From contig CM064480.1 of NCBI GenBank assembly GCA_032716605.1, positions 42,024,701 to 42,088,700 on the forward strand: DNA of 64,000 bases, given 5' to 3'. Source of the DNA: Paralithodes platypus (taxonomy: Eukaryota > Arthropoda > Malacostraca > Decapoda > Lithodidae). The position numbers and the translations under genes were made by a program. Within the stretch, counting starts at the first letter, position 1. Each line of letters begins with the position of its first letter. Below are positions 44,901-53,799 of the stretch, in pieces. The notes under the pieces are model-generated. The model had not been told where the DNA came from. It saw only the letters and a program-made list of their open reading frames with translations, and did not search any database.

Positions 44901-46567
44901 TAGGGGCCTACAGAATAGGAGAGGATGCATATCAAGCCTTCAAGGAAGAGCGCCTGGAGATCAATACGCCAACTATACAGTTTCATGACACGATGACGAA
45001 GACGAAACTGAGAACGTTCACTAACATCAGAATGAAGCCACGCTCACAAGACCATGCCAAGGAGGTTATCTTAAAGGCTGACAGGAACCTATTTGGCCAG
45101 ATGATCCTTGTTGCCGAGAACAGAAAGCTCAAAATGAGTGATGTCTTGGCTCATCCCCTGGGGCCTTTGCCTTGGGCACTTGCCAGCGGTGATGGGTCTC
45201 TCCGCAAGACCAACAAGGCTGCCCTCGCAAAGGAGTTAGAGAGGAATGTTTCTCCTGCAGAAGTGATACCCGAGCCCTCTGCTACCATAATTGATGGGAT
45301 GAGCCTGGTCCACAAACTGAAGGGAAACGACAAAACTTTTTCACAGCTTGCAGGTACAGCACTGAGTCACGCTGTTCATGAAGGTGCTAAGAGCAGGCGC
45401 ATTGATGTTGTGTTTGATATCTACAAGGAGACATCCATCAAGGATGCAGAACGAGCCAAAAGAAGTGCAGGCACAGGAATTCATTTCAAGAACATTCAAC
45501 CTGGGCACAACATCCAGCAGTGGAGAAAGTTACTCGGTAGTTCCTCCAACAAGGCAAGTCTTATCAAGTTCTTGGTAGAAGAATGGAAGGCACCACAGCA
45601 CAGGGAGAAGCTCAAGGACAAGGAGCTGTATGTCACATGTGAGCAGCGCTGCTTCAAGATCACCAAAGAGCAGTGGGAAGAGGCTCCTGAGCTTAAATCA
45701 ACTCAAGAAGAAGCAGACACACGCCTTCTTCTCCATGCACTTCATGCAGCAGAATCTGGGAACAAGTCTGCCATCATCACTGCAGAAGATACAGACGTCA
45801 TGGTGTTGTGTCTTGGCATGTGCCACAAGATCCCATCCCATCTGTTCCAGAAGTGCGGGACGAAGAACCGGACAAGATTCCTGGATATCACCACACTGAG
45901 CCACACACTGGGAGGCAGCGTGTGTGATTCATTGATTGGTATGCATGCCTTTACAGGCTGTGATACCGTCAGTGCATTCGCTGGCCGAGGGAAGATGACG
46001 ACACTCAAGCAGGTGAAGATGGACAAGACATACCAGCATGCTTTTCACGAACTTGGACGCTCATGGGAAGTGTCTCCTGAACTCTTTGAGAAGCTACAGG
46101 AAATCACCTGCCACATGTACCTACCATCTACCCACACAACTAAGGTAAACAAGCTTCGGTATGAGCTGTTCTGTGCAAGACGTGGAGAGGTAGAGTCAAG
46201 TCAACTCCCTCCTTGTGAGGACTGCCTCTTCATGCATGCACTGCGTGCAAACTACCAGGCTGCGATCTGGAGGAGAAGTCTTCAGAGCCAGCCATTTGTT
46301 GCGAACCCAACAGACTGCGGTTGGATGACAGATGAGGACGGTAAGCTTGCCGTCAACTGGATGCGAGGCTCACCAGCACCAGATGCTGTTATGCAGCTAC
46401 TGTCTTGCAAGTGTGTGCGGTCATGCGAACTCCCTAAGTGTACTTGCCTCAGCAATGGTCTAAAATGCACGGACATGTGCAGGTTACAGACATGTCAGAA
46501 CAAGGCTATTGAAGAAGAGCCGGTGGCACAACAGTCAGATTCCGAGTCTGACGTAGATGATATTTAG
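41930..46567 (+). CDS. putative transposase: C2HC modules, FEN1/XPG-like nuclease, CXC-like end
   Basis: The open frame begins at 41861 (1,568 codons), but TTTTTTGCAG at 41894-41903 looks like a splice acceptor. The ATG at 41930 (MEPSARKRARID) is therefore the more likely start, giving 1,545 residues. Numbering from 41861: zinc-type modules C36/C40/H88/C93 (HYHRKC) and C139/C142/H196/C201 (HYHKSC); a long helical middle; then an acidic series matching FEN1/XPG nucleases: D1145 (IIDGM), D1186 (VVFD), E1284 and D1286 (EEAD), D1310 and D1312 (EDTD), D1368 (TGCD). A cysteine cluster, CKCVRSCELPKCTC... (C1516-C1547), resembles CXC DNA-binding domains. No stops or frameshifts. No helicase motifs seen. 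Expected to cut and move its own element in the nucleus; this role is inferred. Confidence 0.8.
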   Translation: MEPSARKRARIDCIIHCSDDDSDALVSPQDLDSWNTLLRAAEIRQHDPVLEAAKGLEEGGIPHIHYHRKCRSLFTMKKSLDSILAKGVKIESASVDPRRRASRDAPSTSRVYAKVCIFCEKSSKYIKTTKTREPLIQCVELRADEKIRRAAIRKLNQRILGLVSRDLVAAEGHYHKSCYKLFTKDDFPAAARSGAGENQEESEEARYEEVETEALEELCLYIRTKLFPNPEVLPMTNLTSRLERSMMSRGIIQLKPATKKHVRRKIETEFGESLRFVPDEKGKLLIYPRSLSMDDLARQAHKMAKDLQEARAANSEDVLTKAGMQLRNEINKQDVSQPWPPDTDQNVIPAAVTQFLHTLLTGECECETPSERAQRLATSFGSDLVFAVTSGKTKPPKHVLLTNAVKSLTGNTELIRTLNRLGHCVSYSMFEEIDTALCIQKLECSKDDIPLPANIYPGVFTTLAWDNIDRLEETLSGAGTSHRVNGIAVQSKVAGSVPEKVLPEITKSKIRSITQTSSMLPIYNVGRRAGPPRIETAYVDTTKEVQDSKTKNHIWLLTRMSDHEDQSISSWTGFNIKMRRDIAVVQDTVSYLPTINAPATEMSTVNEILEQTHAIMQSLQLNKIVCVFDQALYAKAAEVIWKQEKFKNIIIRMGVFHTICNLISTIGKRFQDAGLRDLCVESGIIAEGSVSGVMNGKRYNRAVRLHKLVYEALMRLAWKGFLSWLEENHSRDIHHLDETLKDINSFHSNVSQGLFQELMESESCTHIMKLFQVYLETLRDEHNLSAFWMSYLDMVEIMLDLIRASREGNWMLHLGAIRQMIPWCFAYDKVNYARFLTYYYALMSRLPIEHPEVHEHFMQGGFSVQIGSKNPFGRIPVDQTIEETINKDTQTPGGTKGFSLKGGAVARYYLTSEYRSRYLRQLRTMVVGQKYTDFSHPDLQMPRIRRDEADVQSLVQLMETSWLNPFNAEQEDLVSLSTATMAPPEVVKDLLGAYRIGEDAYQAFKEERLEINTPTIQFHDTMTKTKLRTFTNIRMKPRSQDHAKEVILKADRNLFGQMILVAENRKLKMSDVLAHPLGPLPWALASGDGSLRKTNKAALAKELERNVSPAEVIPEPSATIIDGMSLVHKLKGNDKTFSQLAGTALSHAVHEGAKSRRIDVVFDIYKETSIKDAERAKRSAGTGIHFKNIQPGHNIQQWRKLLGSSSNKASLIKFLVEEWKAPQHREKLKDKELYVTCEQRCFKITKEQWEEAPELKSTQEEADTRLLLHALHAAESGNKSAIITAEDTDVMVLCLGMCHKIPSHLFQKCGTKNRTRFLDITTLSHTLGGSVCDSLIGMHAFTGCDTVSAFAGRGKMTTLKQVKMDKTYQHAFHELGRSWEVSPELFEKLQEITCHMYLPSTHTTKVNKLRYELFCARRGEVESSQLPPCEDCLFMHALRANYQAAIWRRSLQSQPFVANPTDCGWMTDEDGKLAVNWMRGSPAPDAVMQLLSCKCVRSCELPKCTCLSNGLKCTDMCRLQTCQNKAIEEEPVAQQSDSESDVDDI

Positions 46568-46734
46568 GAGTAGTAATTTGCCATAATAGTATGTACAAGC
46601 CCATGGCATGCTTAGTGTGTATTTACAGGACTTGTATTAAATGTGACAATTACTATATGCATTTTGTTGACATTTAGGCATTCCTGTCCCCAAATTTGAC
46701 ATTTTAAAAAATTTCGGAATTTTCGGAATTTTCG

Positions 46735-46904
46735 GTAGGGTATGTCTATTCAAGAAGTGATAACGACCATTAAGCTACCAATGTGCAAGGGCTATCATAT
46801 CAAAACATAAACTAGAGACATGTAGCAAGCTAAAAACACCTAAGAGAATTAGTCACCCCGGGTGGTACCGATATCCCAAAATTCGGGTCTTGGCTCATGG
46901 ACTA
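46735..46904 (-). repeat. right terminal inverted repeat of the Academ-like element
   Basis: Inverse of the left end, finishing GGCTCATGGACTA. The non-coding gap between the ORF stop (46565-46567) and this TIR is only about 170 bp and contains a short run of AATTTTCGG repeats. Confidence 0.7.
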
Positions 46905-47154
46905 TATAGTAACTCTTTCAGTATTAGTGAACAAATTTTTTCCTTCTACACTGGCTATTTTTTAAACCATTGTTTTCAGTTTAGGAAGTTTTGGAAATCA
47001 TCAGGTTAATTAGGATAGTTTCCACTCCTCTGGTTCCCTGAAATCCTTCTTAAGCTGTATAAAATCATCTACCACTGGCCATAATATTATAATATATTAG
47101 GAATCAAGTTTACACATTATTCTGGATGTCATTAGAGGATTTTATGCAATTTAG

Positions 47155-48867
47155 GAAAGCAGGGGAAGCAGTAAGGGTGTGAAAGATAAGAATGGGAGAA
47201 TGCTAGCCGAGAAGCAAGAGAGAGTCGAAAGATGGAGGGAGTACTTCAGTGAGTTGCTAAATGTAAGGAATGAAGAGCCAGCAAACATAGCTGGATATGG
47301 TATGGGAGGGAGAAGAAGAGAAGTAATGGAGGAGGAGGTGGGGATCAGGAGGTCAGAAGTGTGGGAAGCCATGAAAAGAGTGAAGTTGCGGAAAGCACCA
47401 GGAACAGTTGGAGTGTGTGGGGAAATGTTGAGGTATGGTGGTGAGATAGTGATAGAATGGGTATGGAAAATGTGCAAACTAGCATCGGAGAAGGGGAGTG
47501 CACTCGATGACTGGAAGACTGGCATAATAGTCCCCCTATATAAGGGCAAAGGGGAAAGAGGAGTGTGTGGTAACCACCGAGGAATATGTCTTCTAAGCGT
47601 AGTAGGGAAAGTATACAGTAGGGTAGTGATTGAGAGAGTGAGAGTGAGAACAGAGAAATGGATAGGCGACGAGCAGGGAGGTTTTAGGAAGGGAAGAGGA
47701 TGTGTAGATCAGATCTTTACCCTGAATTGTGTTGTGGAGAAATATCTGGAAAAGCAACAAAAGGTGTATGTTGCCTTTATGGATTTGGTGAAGGCCTATG
47801 ACAGAGTGGATAGAGAAGGTTTGTGGAAAGTACTTGGAATATACGGAGTAGAGGGCAAGTTGCTGAAAGCAGTGAAGAGCATGTATGAGGGTGCAAAGGC
47901 GGCAGTACGTGTGGAGAGTGAGCAGAGCGAGTTCTTTGACCTGAATGTTGGTTTGAAACAGGGGTGTGTGATGTCCCCGTGGTTGTTTACTGTATATATG
48001 GATGGAGTCATGAAAGAAATACTATCAAGAGCAGTGGATATTGGTGTATCGCTGAAAAGGGAGGGAATTGAGTGGAAGCTACCTATACTGCTGTTTGCGG
48101 ATGATACAGTTCTGATGAGTGATAATGAATGGGAGTTGCAGGGTCTGGTAAATGAGTTTGGAACAGTGTGCAAAAAACGGAATTTGAAGGTAAATGCGGG
48201 GAAGAGCAAGGTTATGGTCTTCGAAAGGGGTGAAGTCACAGAGTGCGAGGTGAAGCTGAATGGTCAGGCTATGGAGATCGTCAACTCTTTTAAGTATCTG
48301 GGCAGTGTGTTGAGTAAAGATGAGACTATGGATGAAGAAGTGCGGGAGAGGGTACAACAGGGGAAGAGGGTTGTAGGAACGCTAAAAGCAGTAACAAGAA
48401 ATAGGGTGATCAGTATGGAAGTGAAGAAGTCCTTGCATGACAGTGTGGTAATCCCGACACTGACATACGGAAGCGAAGCATGGACGTTGGTTGAGAGACT
48501 CAGACCAAGAGTGAGTTCAGTGGAAATGAATTACTTAAGGAGTGTGTGCGGAGTTACATGGAGGGATAGACAGACTAATGAGGAAGTAAGAAAGAGGTGT
48601 GGTTTGGAGGTAGATGTGCTGGAAAGTGTGAAAAGGAACAACTTGAGATGGTTCGGCCATATGGAACGTATGGAAAGCGAGAGAATGACTAAGAGGGTGT
48701 ACGAGAGCGAGGTGGAGGGACAGAGAGGGAGAGGTAGACCGAATGAGAGGGAAGGATGGAGTGAGGAAGTACATGAACGAAGGCGGTGCTTGTTGGGGGG
48801 AGGGGCGTCGACTGACTGGGGACAGAGGTGCATGGGGGCGGTTCGTTCGTGGCCACCCCTTCGGTGA
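47155..48867 (+). pseudogene. non-LTR retrotransposon reverse transcriptase (RTE/Proto2-like LINE), 5'-truncated
   Basis: Open from just after a TAG (47152-47154) to TGA, about 570 codons with no interruption. RT landmarks: GIIVPLYKGKGERGVCGNHRG, GDEQGGFRKGRGCVDQIF, YVAFMDLVKAYDRVDREGLW, GLKQGCVMSPWLF, catalytic FADD (306-309 from 47179), and SFKYLGSVLSKD. The C-terminus has LRWFGHMERMESERMTKRV. The endonuclease that should precede RT is missing and no ATG starts the frame, so this copy is 5'-truncated and dead, though young by its open frame. Clade assignment is approximate. Confidence 0.85.
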
Positions 48868-48882
48868 TCGCGGCGTCAGGCA

Positions 48883-48904
48883 ATAGATAGATAGATAGAT
48901 AGGA
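48883..48904 (+). repeat. (ATAG)n 3' tail of the LINE
   Basis: About five units of ATAG close to the ORF end (CAGGCAATAGATAGATAGAT). A simple-repeat tail instead of poly(A) is typical of RTE-type elements and marks the 3' end of the insertion. Confidence 0.6.
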
Positions 48905-49084
48905 AAGATCTCTAGAAATCAAAGGGGCAAAAACTAACTCAATTAAATCTCTAGCTCCCATAATCCCATATGTACCCGTTATATAAAGTACCCTTAATAT
49001 ACATGTTACTTAATATCAATTTCCTTATATGAATATAACCAGAAAGTCCTTACGAGTATTCATTATCCGTATTTGAGAGAATAC

Positions 49085-49700
49085 TACTTACGGTATTTTT
49101 TACTCTGTTTGTCTGTCTGGTTGTCTATAAACAAGATATCTCAAAACCCTATAAACCGATGTTCAAACAATTTGGTGAACAGATCGGATATCCGCCAAGA
49201 CAGAAGTGATTCAATTTAAGAGGTGATCAGTAGAGTGCATCCCTATACCAATTGAACCAATAGAGATATCGCACTTGGCCTGGTCGGCTCAAGCATATTT
49301 AAGCATCATGATTACCGTTTATGCTATTGCTACAATTTCTGGCCTTTACACACATACCTGCGCATACGCCAGTTTGGTCACAAAATATAATTAAATGCAC
49401 AACAATGACACCAGTGTGCCATATGATCCGAATTGCCTCTTAAATTTAATGACTTTTTCAGGGCGCATATCATATCTGTCTACCAATTTTCGTGAAAATC
49501 AGTTCATAACTTATGGCTCACCTAATGCAAATCACTTCTTCCCTGACACCTATTCTATCTGACCACCAAATTTCGTGAAAATCGGTTCATTAGTTTGTGA
49601 GATATATTGTTTACAGACTACACATAAACAGACGGACCGTTAAACGGGGGCGAAAAAATAACCTTTCTCCATTGTCGTTGACGGAGGTAATATAGTTTTA
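49085..49700. repeat. dispersed repeat with duplicated CGTGAAAATC block, no gene
   Basis: Contains two related blocks, CCAATTTTCGTGAAAATCAG (about 49483) and CCAAATTTCGTGAAAATCGG (about 49566), and ends ACAGACGGACCGTTAAACGGG. Such 'gtgaaaatcggttcat ... acagacgga' text is common in invertebrate dispersed repeats. No open frame above 60 codons. Element class not assigned. Confidence 0.4.
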
Positions 49701-49732
49701 TAAAGTAAATTGTATGAAGCACTTCTAGACAA

Positions 49733-50175
49733 AGTAGAAAAAGAAAGCTTTTCATCTCATTAATTCACGACCACTCATCGATTATCTGCAATCTCTTTCT
49801 CTTCGCCGCAATGTTGCATCTCTCTCGCTATTCTATCGCTATTACAATAATGAGTGTTCCTCAGAGCTTTCTAAGTGTATACCGTCTCCTATACATAGAG
49901 TACGTAGCACCTGTCTTGTAACACAATCCCACCCCTACTCTGTGCAACTCTCCAACCCAAGAGTGAAATTATATTCCCATTTTTCTTCTATTCAACAGCT
50001 GAGCTCTGAAACTATCTCTCTGAATACATCTTTCCCTAATCCTATGACTTAAATTGCTTCAGACTCCGTGTGTCCAGGCATTTTGGCTCGTACATTCCTT
50101 GATTTTGGCCCTGTCACTTATTCAACTCTGTGGGAGGCACTCTTCACAGGCAGTTTGGTCTTTTGTCTCCCTCAT
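49733..50175 (+). mobile_element. LINE 3' end (jockey/CR1-like family)
   Basis: Decayed end of the same LINE as 6128-6937: the KVEKESFSSH*FTTTHRLSAISF-type text is frameshifted, then come CAACCCAAGAGTGAAATTATATTCCC and the terminal ACAGGCAGTTTGGTCTTTTGTCTCCCTCATCC. Several frames are broken. Confidence 0.65.
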
Positions 50176-50176
50176 C

Positions 50177-50248
<72 letters not shown>
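50176..50248 (+). repeat. (CA)n(TA)n microsatellite at LINE end
   Basis: About 11 CA units followed by about 25 TA units. It starts exactly where the LINE 3' end stops, so it likely grew from the element's tail. The ORFs with poly-Tyr/Ile are artefacts. Confidence 0.8.
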
Positions 50249-50251
<3 letters not shown>

Positions 50252-50514
50252 TGGCATAAGAAAAACATAAGTGGTCTGCGACTTTTTATGAGTGACTCAA
50301 GTAAAAAAGGCTAGCAAACCCTCCACTGTCAAAAAGTATAGGTTTAAAAAGGGTAATTATATTGTCCATAATAATATACCCTTATAGAGGTATAATTAAT
50401 AGTAATAAACCCATATAATGAAAGGCTAGAAAGGCAAATCACTATAATATACACAATTATTTTTTACAGTGTGTTCTGTGAATATACTTTGAGGTATATT
50501 GACACGAATCTTAA

Positions 50515-50650
50515 CCCTTTCCGTGTACCATGCTGTATTCTTCATGTTTATTTTGGTTACTATTAGGCGATTATATTAAATTTAGTAGGGTTCTGTGGGA
50601 GCCAAAATATGTATTGTTAAAATGACTCCACTTTGATTGCTAAAGGTCAT
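50515..50650. mobile_element. half copy of a TTAA palindromic MITE
   Basis: TTAA (50511-50514) followed by CCCTTTCCGTGTACCATGC and TTTTGGTTACTATTAGGCGA, which matches the right arm of 54647-54851 (inverse). The opposite arm is not recognisable. Confidence 0.4.
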
Positions 50651-50879
50651 TCTTGAACTGTATTAACTCCTAGGTCCGTTGTTGCTTGCCTTCCTTTGGA
50701 AACCTTTGTACATATCCTCACTATATACGACTACTAATAGTCTCACACCTAATCGTCGTAAACTACCACAACTACAATCATATCATATCATCTTGTATTA
50801 AGAACTCATCAGTTCCATCAGAATTTAAGTGTATTACCACATTCACATTACCAGCATCATCATATAATTCACAAACCAC

Positions 50880-50969
50880 CATTACTTCCACCCTCACACA
50901 TACACGTATTTCCCTATCACACATACATACACATATCATCCCACTACACACACACACACGTATCTCCCT

Positions 50970-51001
<32 letters not shown>
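50880..51001 (+). repeat. CA-rich microsatellite region
   Basis: Interrupted (CA)n and CACACGTATCTCCCT repeats, ending in about 15 CA units at 50971-51001. No gene. Confidence 0.8.
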
Positions 51002-51004
<3 letters not shown>

Positions 51005-51039
51005 ACCCTTTTTCTAACTTCTAACTTCCCTCATAGGCT

Positions 51040-51685
51040 ACAAAGTAAATCTCCAACCATACAACAAATATCATTATATCAACAGCGACTCAATTATGTT
51101 CAACAAGATTAGAATTTGCTTGACAAACAGGGACTTTGCACGAGGCTTATCAGGAGGACAAACAAGCCAGCTGAGGCAGGGGGAGAGTCAACAATCGTGG
51201 GTTTTCAGGCCGCTGGTCGAGGAGTGGGTGTTTGACTTGGTTAGCTTGGTTTGTTTGGGGTGTGGGGGAGAGCCTGGTGGGGTGGGAGTGAGATTGTGGG
51301 TGGGATGTGGGGAATGGAGGCATGTGGGAAATAGTATGGGTGGTTGGTGGTGGTTGGATACAGGTAATACGGGATGAAGGTGTTGGGTGATGGTGATATA
51401 CTAGTGTGTGATTGTTGGTAACATGAAGTTAGGTGAGGTGGAAATCTGGTGATGTGTGGGGTAGAAAAGGTGGGCTAGATTGGTGAAGTCTGTGGTGGGG
51501 TTGGTGGGGTAAGATAGTGGATTCGGTGTTATCAAGGCTGGAGGTTGTTGGGGTGGGTGGTTGGAGTTCAGTGGTGGGTGATAAAGATGCCGTAGTAGGA
51601 GAGAGTGGCCAGCATTTTTCTTTTTGTGCTATTGTGGTGCCTAGTTATCAAACAACGTGGTTTTATTTAATTTATACTATTATTT
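51040..51685. other. GT-rich sequence, no gene recognised
   Basis: Includes an irregular GGTGG/GTGGTTGG-rich stretch (51190-51560). Two frames of 70-93 codons are low-complexity (Gly/Val/Trp) with no domain. No inverted repeats seen. Confidence 0.4.
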
Positions 51686-51689
51686 TTGC

Positions 51690-52130
51690 CTATGTGAGTA
51701 AGGGAGGCAAAAGGCAGAACTGCCTGTAGCGAGTGCCTCCCCCAGAGTTGAAAGAGTGACAGGGCCAAAATCAAGGGACGTTCGAGCCAAAATGCCTGGA
51801 CACACGGAGTTTGAAGCAATTTAAGTCATAGGAAGAGGGAAAGACTGATTCTGGGAGAGAGTTCCAGAGCTCAGCTGTTGAATAGAAGAAAGTCTGAGAG
51901 TAACGTTTCACTCTTGGGTTAGAGAGTTGCAAAGAGTAGGGGTGGGATTGTGTTGCAACTAATATTTGAATGTAAAGAGAAGCAAATATCACCAGTAGCA
52001 TCAAGATGGCACTGTTGTCCAATCTGTGTTACTATAGGATCTCTAGTGGAACGAGGCTGAGGTAGTGAGATTAGAATGATTAGCAGATAGATCAGGAGAA
52101 ATTCATACAATACCTGTTCTTAATTACGCT
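51690..52130 (-). mobile_element. LINE 3' end, inverted copy (jockey/CR1-like family)
   Basis: Minus-strand text includes SHPYSLQLSNPRVKRYSQTF, YSTAELWNSLPESVFPSSYD and LNCFKLRVSRHF, the conserved tail of this LINE's ORF2, followed by the AGGCAGTTCTGCCT palindrome and TTTTGCCTCCCT. The coding tail is intact for about 60 codons; upstream it is frameshifted. Confidence 0.75.
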
Positions 52131-52147
52131 AAGCTTTAAATGATGCC

Positions 52148-53043
52148 TATTATGTCTTATTTTACGAGTATTGTACACTCGGATACCATAGTCTCTAGCC
52201 CACTATTATGTCTTATTTTACGAGTATTGTACACTCGGATACCATAGTCTCTAGCCCACTATTATGTCTTATTTTACGAGTATTGTACACTCGGATACCA
52301 TAGTCTCTAGCCCACTATTATGTCTTATTTTACGAGTATTGTACACTCGGATACCATAGTCTCTAGCCCACTATTATGTCTTATTTTACGAGTATTGTAC
52401 ACTCGGATACCATAGTCTCTAGCCCACTATTATGTCTTATTTTACGAGTATTGTACACTCGGATACCATAGTCTCTAGCCCACTATTATGTCTTATTTTA
52501 CGAGTATTGTACACTCGGATACCATAGTCTCTAGCCCACTATTATGTCTTATTTTACGAGTATTGTACACTCGGATACCATAGTCTCTAGCCCACTATTA
52601 TGTCTTATTTTACGAGTATTGTACACTCGGATACCATAGTCTCTAGCCCACTATTATGTCTTATTTTACGAGTATTGTACACTCGGATACCATAGTCTCT
52701 AGCCCACTATTATGTCTTATTTTACGAGTATTGTACACTCGGATACCATAGTCTCTAGTCCACTATTATGTCTTATTTTACGAGTATTGTACACTCGGAT
52801 ACCATAGTCTCTAGCCCACTATTATGTCTTATTTTACGAGTATTGTACACTCGGATACCATAGTCTCTAGCCCACTATTATGTCTTATTTTACGAGTATT
52901 GTACACTCGGATGCCATAGTCTCTAGCCCACTATTATGTCTTATTTTACGAGTATTGTACACTCGGATACCATAGTCTCTAGCCCACTATTATGTCTTAT
53001 TTTACGAGTATTGTACACTCGGATACCATAGTCTCTAGCCCAC
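52148..53043 (+). repeat. 56-bp satellite, 16 near-identical units
   Basis: Units start at 52148 + 56k (k = 0-15). Only two single-base variants were noticed (TCTAGTCCAC near 52758; GATGCCATAG near 52911). Each unit is 27 bp of flank (ATTATGTCTTATTTTACG...) plus 29 bp that equals the left end of the MITE at 53016-53267 (CACTCGGATACCATAG...). The satellite therefore arose by amplifying the junction between host DNA and one MITE end. Confidence 0.9.
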
Positions 53044-53267
53044 TCATCAACATTCGTGGACCCCCTATGTTTTATTTATGCAATTATAACTATCTGGATT
53101 GATTCTGGGATAGAACTTGCTTTTCAATAAATAGTATATATACTTTTGTAGTTGATGTATAGAAAATTATATTCATACATGTGTTTCAAGAGATATACTT
53201 CCATAATTATATATAGGTGAAGTCCACAAATTATTATGGGTGGGCTAGAGACTACGGTATCCGAGTG
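53016..53267. mobile_element. MITE with TA flanks (Tc1/mariner-type ends), source of the satellite
   Basis: Left TIR CACTCGGATACCATAGTCTC begins after TA (53014-53015). The right TIR is its inverse (GACTACGGTATCCGAGTG) and is followed by TA (53268-53269). Inverted similarity extends to GTGGAC/GTCCAC. The AT-rich interior is non-coding. TA duplication suggests Tc1/mariner, but no transposase is present to confirm it. Confidence 0.65.
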
Positions 53268-53269
53268 TA

Positions 53270-53640
53270 CTTTATATCTTAATAAAGGGTGTCCACCAAT
53301 CTATAGCAGTTGTGAAAAAATCAACTCTTTGTTATAATTGCCTGGGTTTGAAACAAGATTGGAGGATGATGGTGCATGGAAGTATGCGGACGACCACCTA
53401 CCATTCAATATTGCTAAAATAGCATTATTTCAATCCCTTATTTTCTTAGCCCTATCTGATTCTAACCATCCTTGCTTAGACCCATTAGTTTGAGCATTTT
53501 AAGACTTTTCATCCGATATCAGACGCTGCACGCCAATCAGGTGCTTTATTATTATCTAAGCGAGCGATAGCAAACTTGCAAATTAAGGGAAATCGGCCTT
53601 GGCCCGGGAAATTTGTCAATAGAAAAACTTATACATTTAG
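53270..53640. other. no gene; fragment of the hairpin repeat at its right edge
   Basis: Mostly unique sequence. 53535-53640 contains CTAAGCGAGCGATAGC and GGCCTTGGCCCGGGAAATTT, inverted remnants of the dispersed repeat described at 11695. Confidence 0.4.
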
Positions 53641-53799
53641 CTCAATGAGGGATCTGGGGAGCAAGTTTTAGGTGCAAACTAAAGATAAGTTGATCGAAAA
53701 TGGCGTCAATAGTGTTTAAACGAACACGCCACAAAAAACAACCAAACGTTAGATGGCCGGATATTACTCCACTTGGCCTAACCTTGTAACTCATTAGGG

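Larger units (their letters stand above)
41307..46904 (+). mobile_element. Academ-like autonomous DNA transposon, 5.6 kb
   Basis: TIRs begin TAGTCCATGAGCCA at both ends, then share ATATCGGTACCACC and GGGGTGACTAA. Weaker inverted similarity (GATATGATAGCC, TGGTAGCTTA) extends to roughly 160 bp. The element is flanked by TAT (41304-41306, 46905-46907). Segment A has the uninterrupted site AGACTATAGTAAC with one TAT at 14725-14727, so both ends and the 3-bp duplication are fixed by comparison. The left TIR lacks about 10 bp present in the right. One large intact ORF fills the centre. XPG-type nuclease coding and 3-4 bp duplications are described for the Academ superfamily; the assignment is mine. 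Confidence 0.8.
37715..47094. repeat. duplicated segment B (paralogue of 9281-14911)
   Basis: Collinear with segment A over 37715-41306, then over 46905-47094 after the Academ-like insertion. It includes the Glu-rich ORF, the LINE 3'-tail remnant (AAAGGCAGAGCTGCCTGTAAC at about 39261, with its partner at about 11164), the dispersed hairpin repeat and the TTAA MITE. Confidence 0.75.

Noticed and set aside
41861..46567. Large single-exon host gene
   Set aside because: TIRs, a 3-bp duplication and an empty paralogous site show that the ORF is the cargo of a DNA transposon.
48531..48961. Minus-strand frames of 79-100 codons opposite the LINE RT
   Set aside because: They are shadows of the conserved RT frame, with no domain of their own.
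52148..53043. CRISPR-like or minisatellite gene repeat
   Set aside because: Units are directly adjacent with no spacers and equal a MITE end plus flank. It is a tandem satellite.
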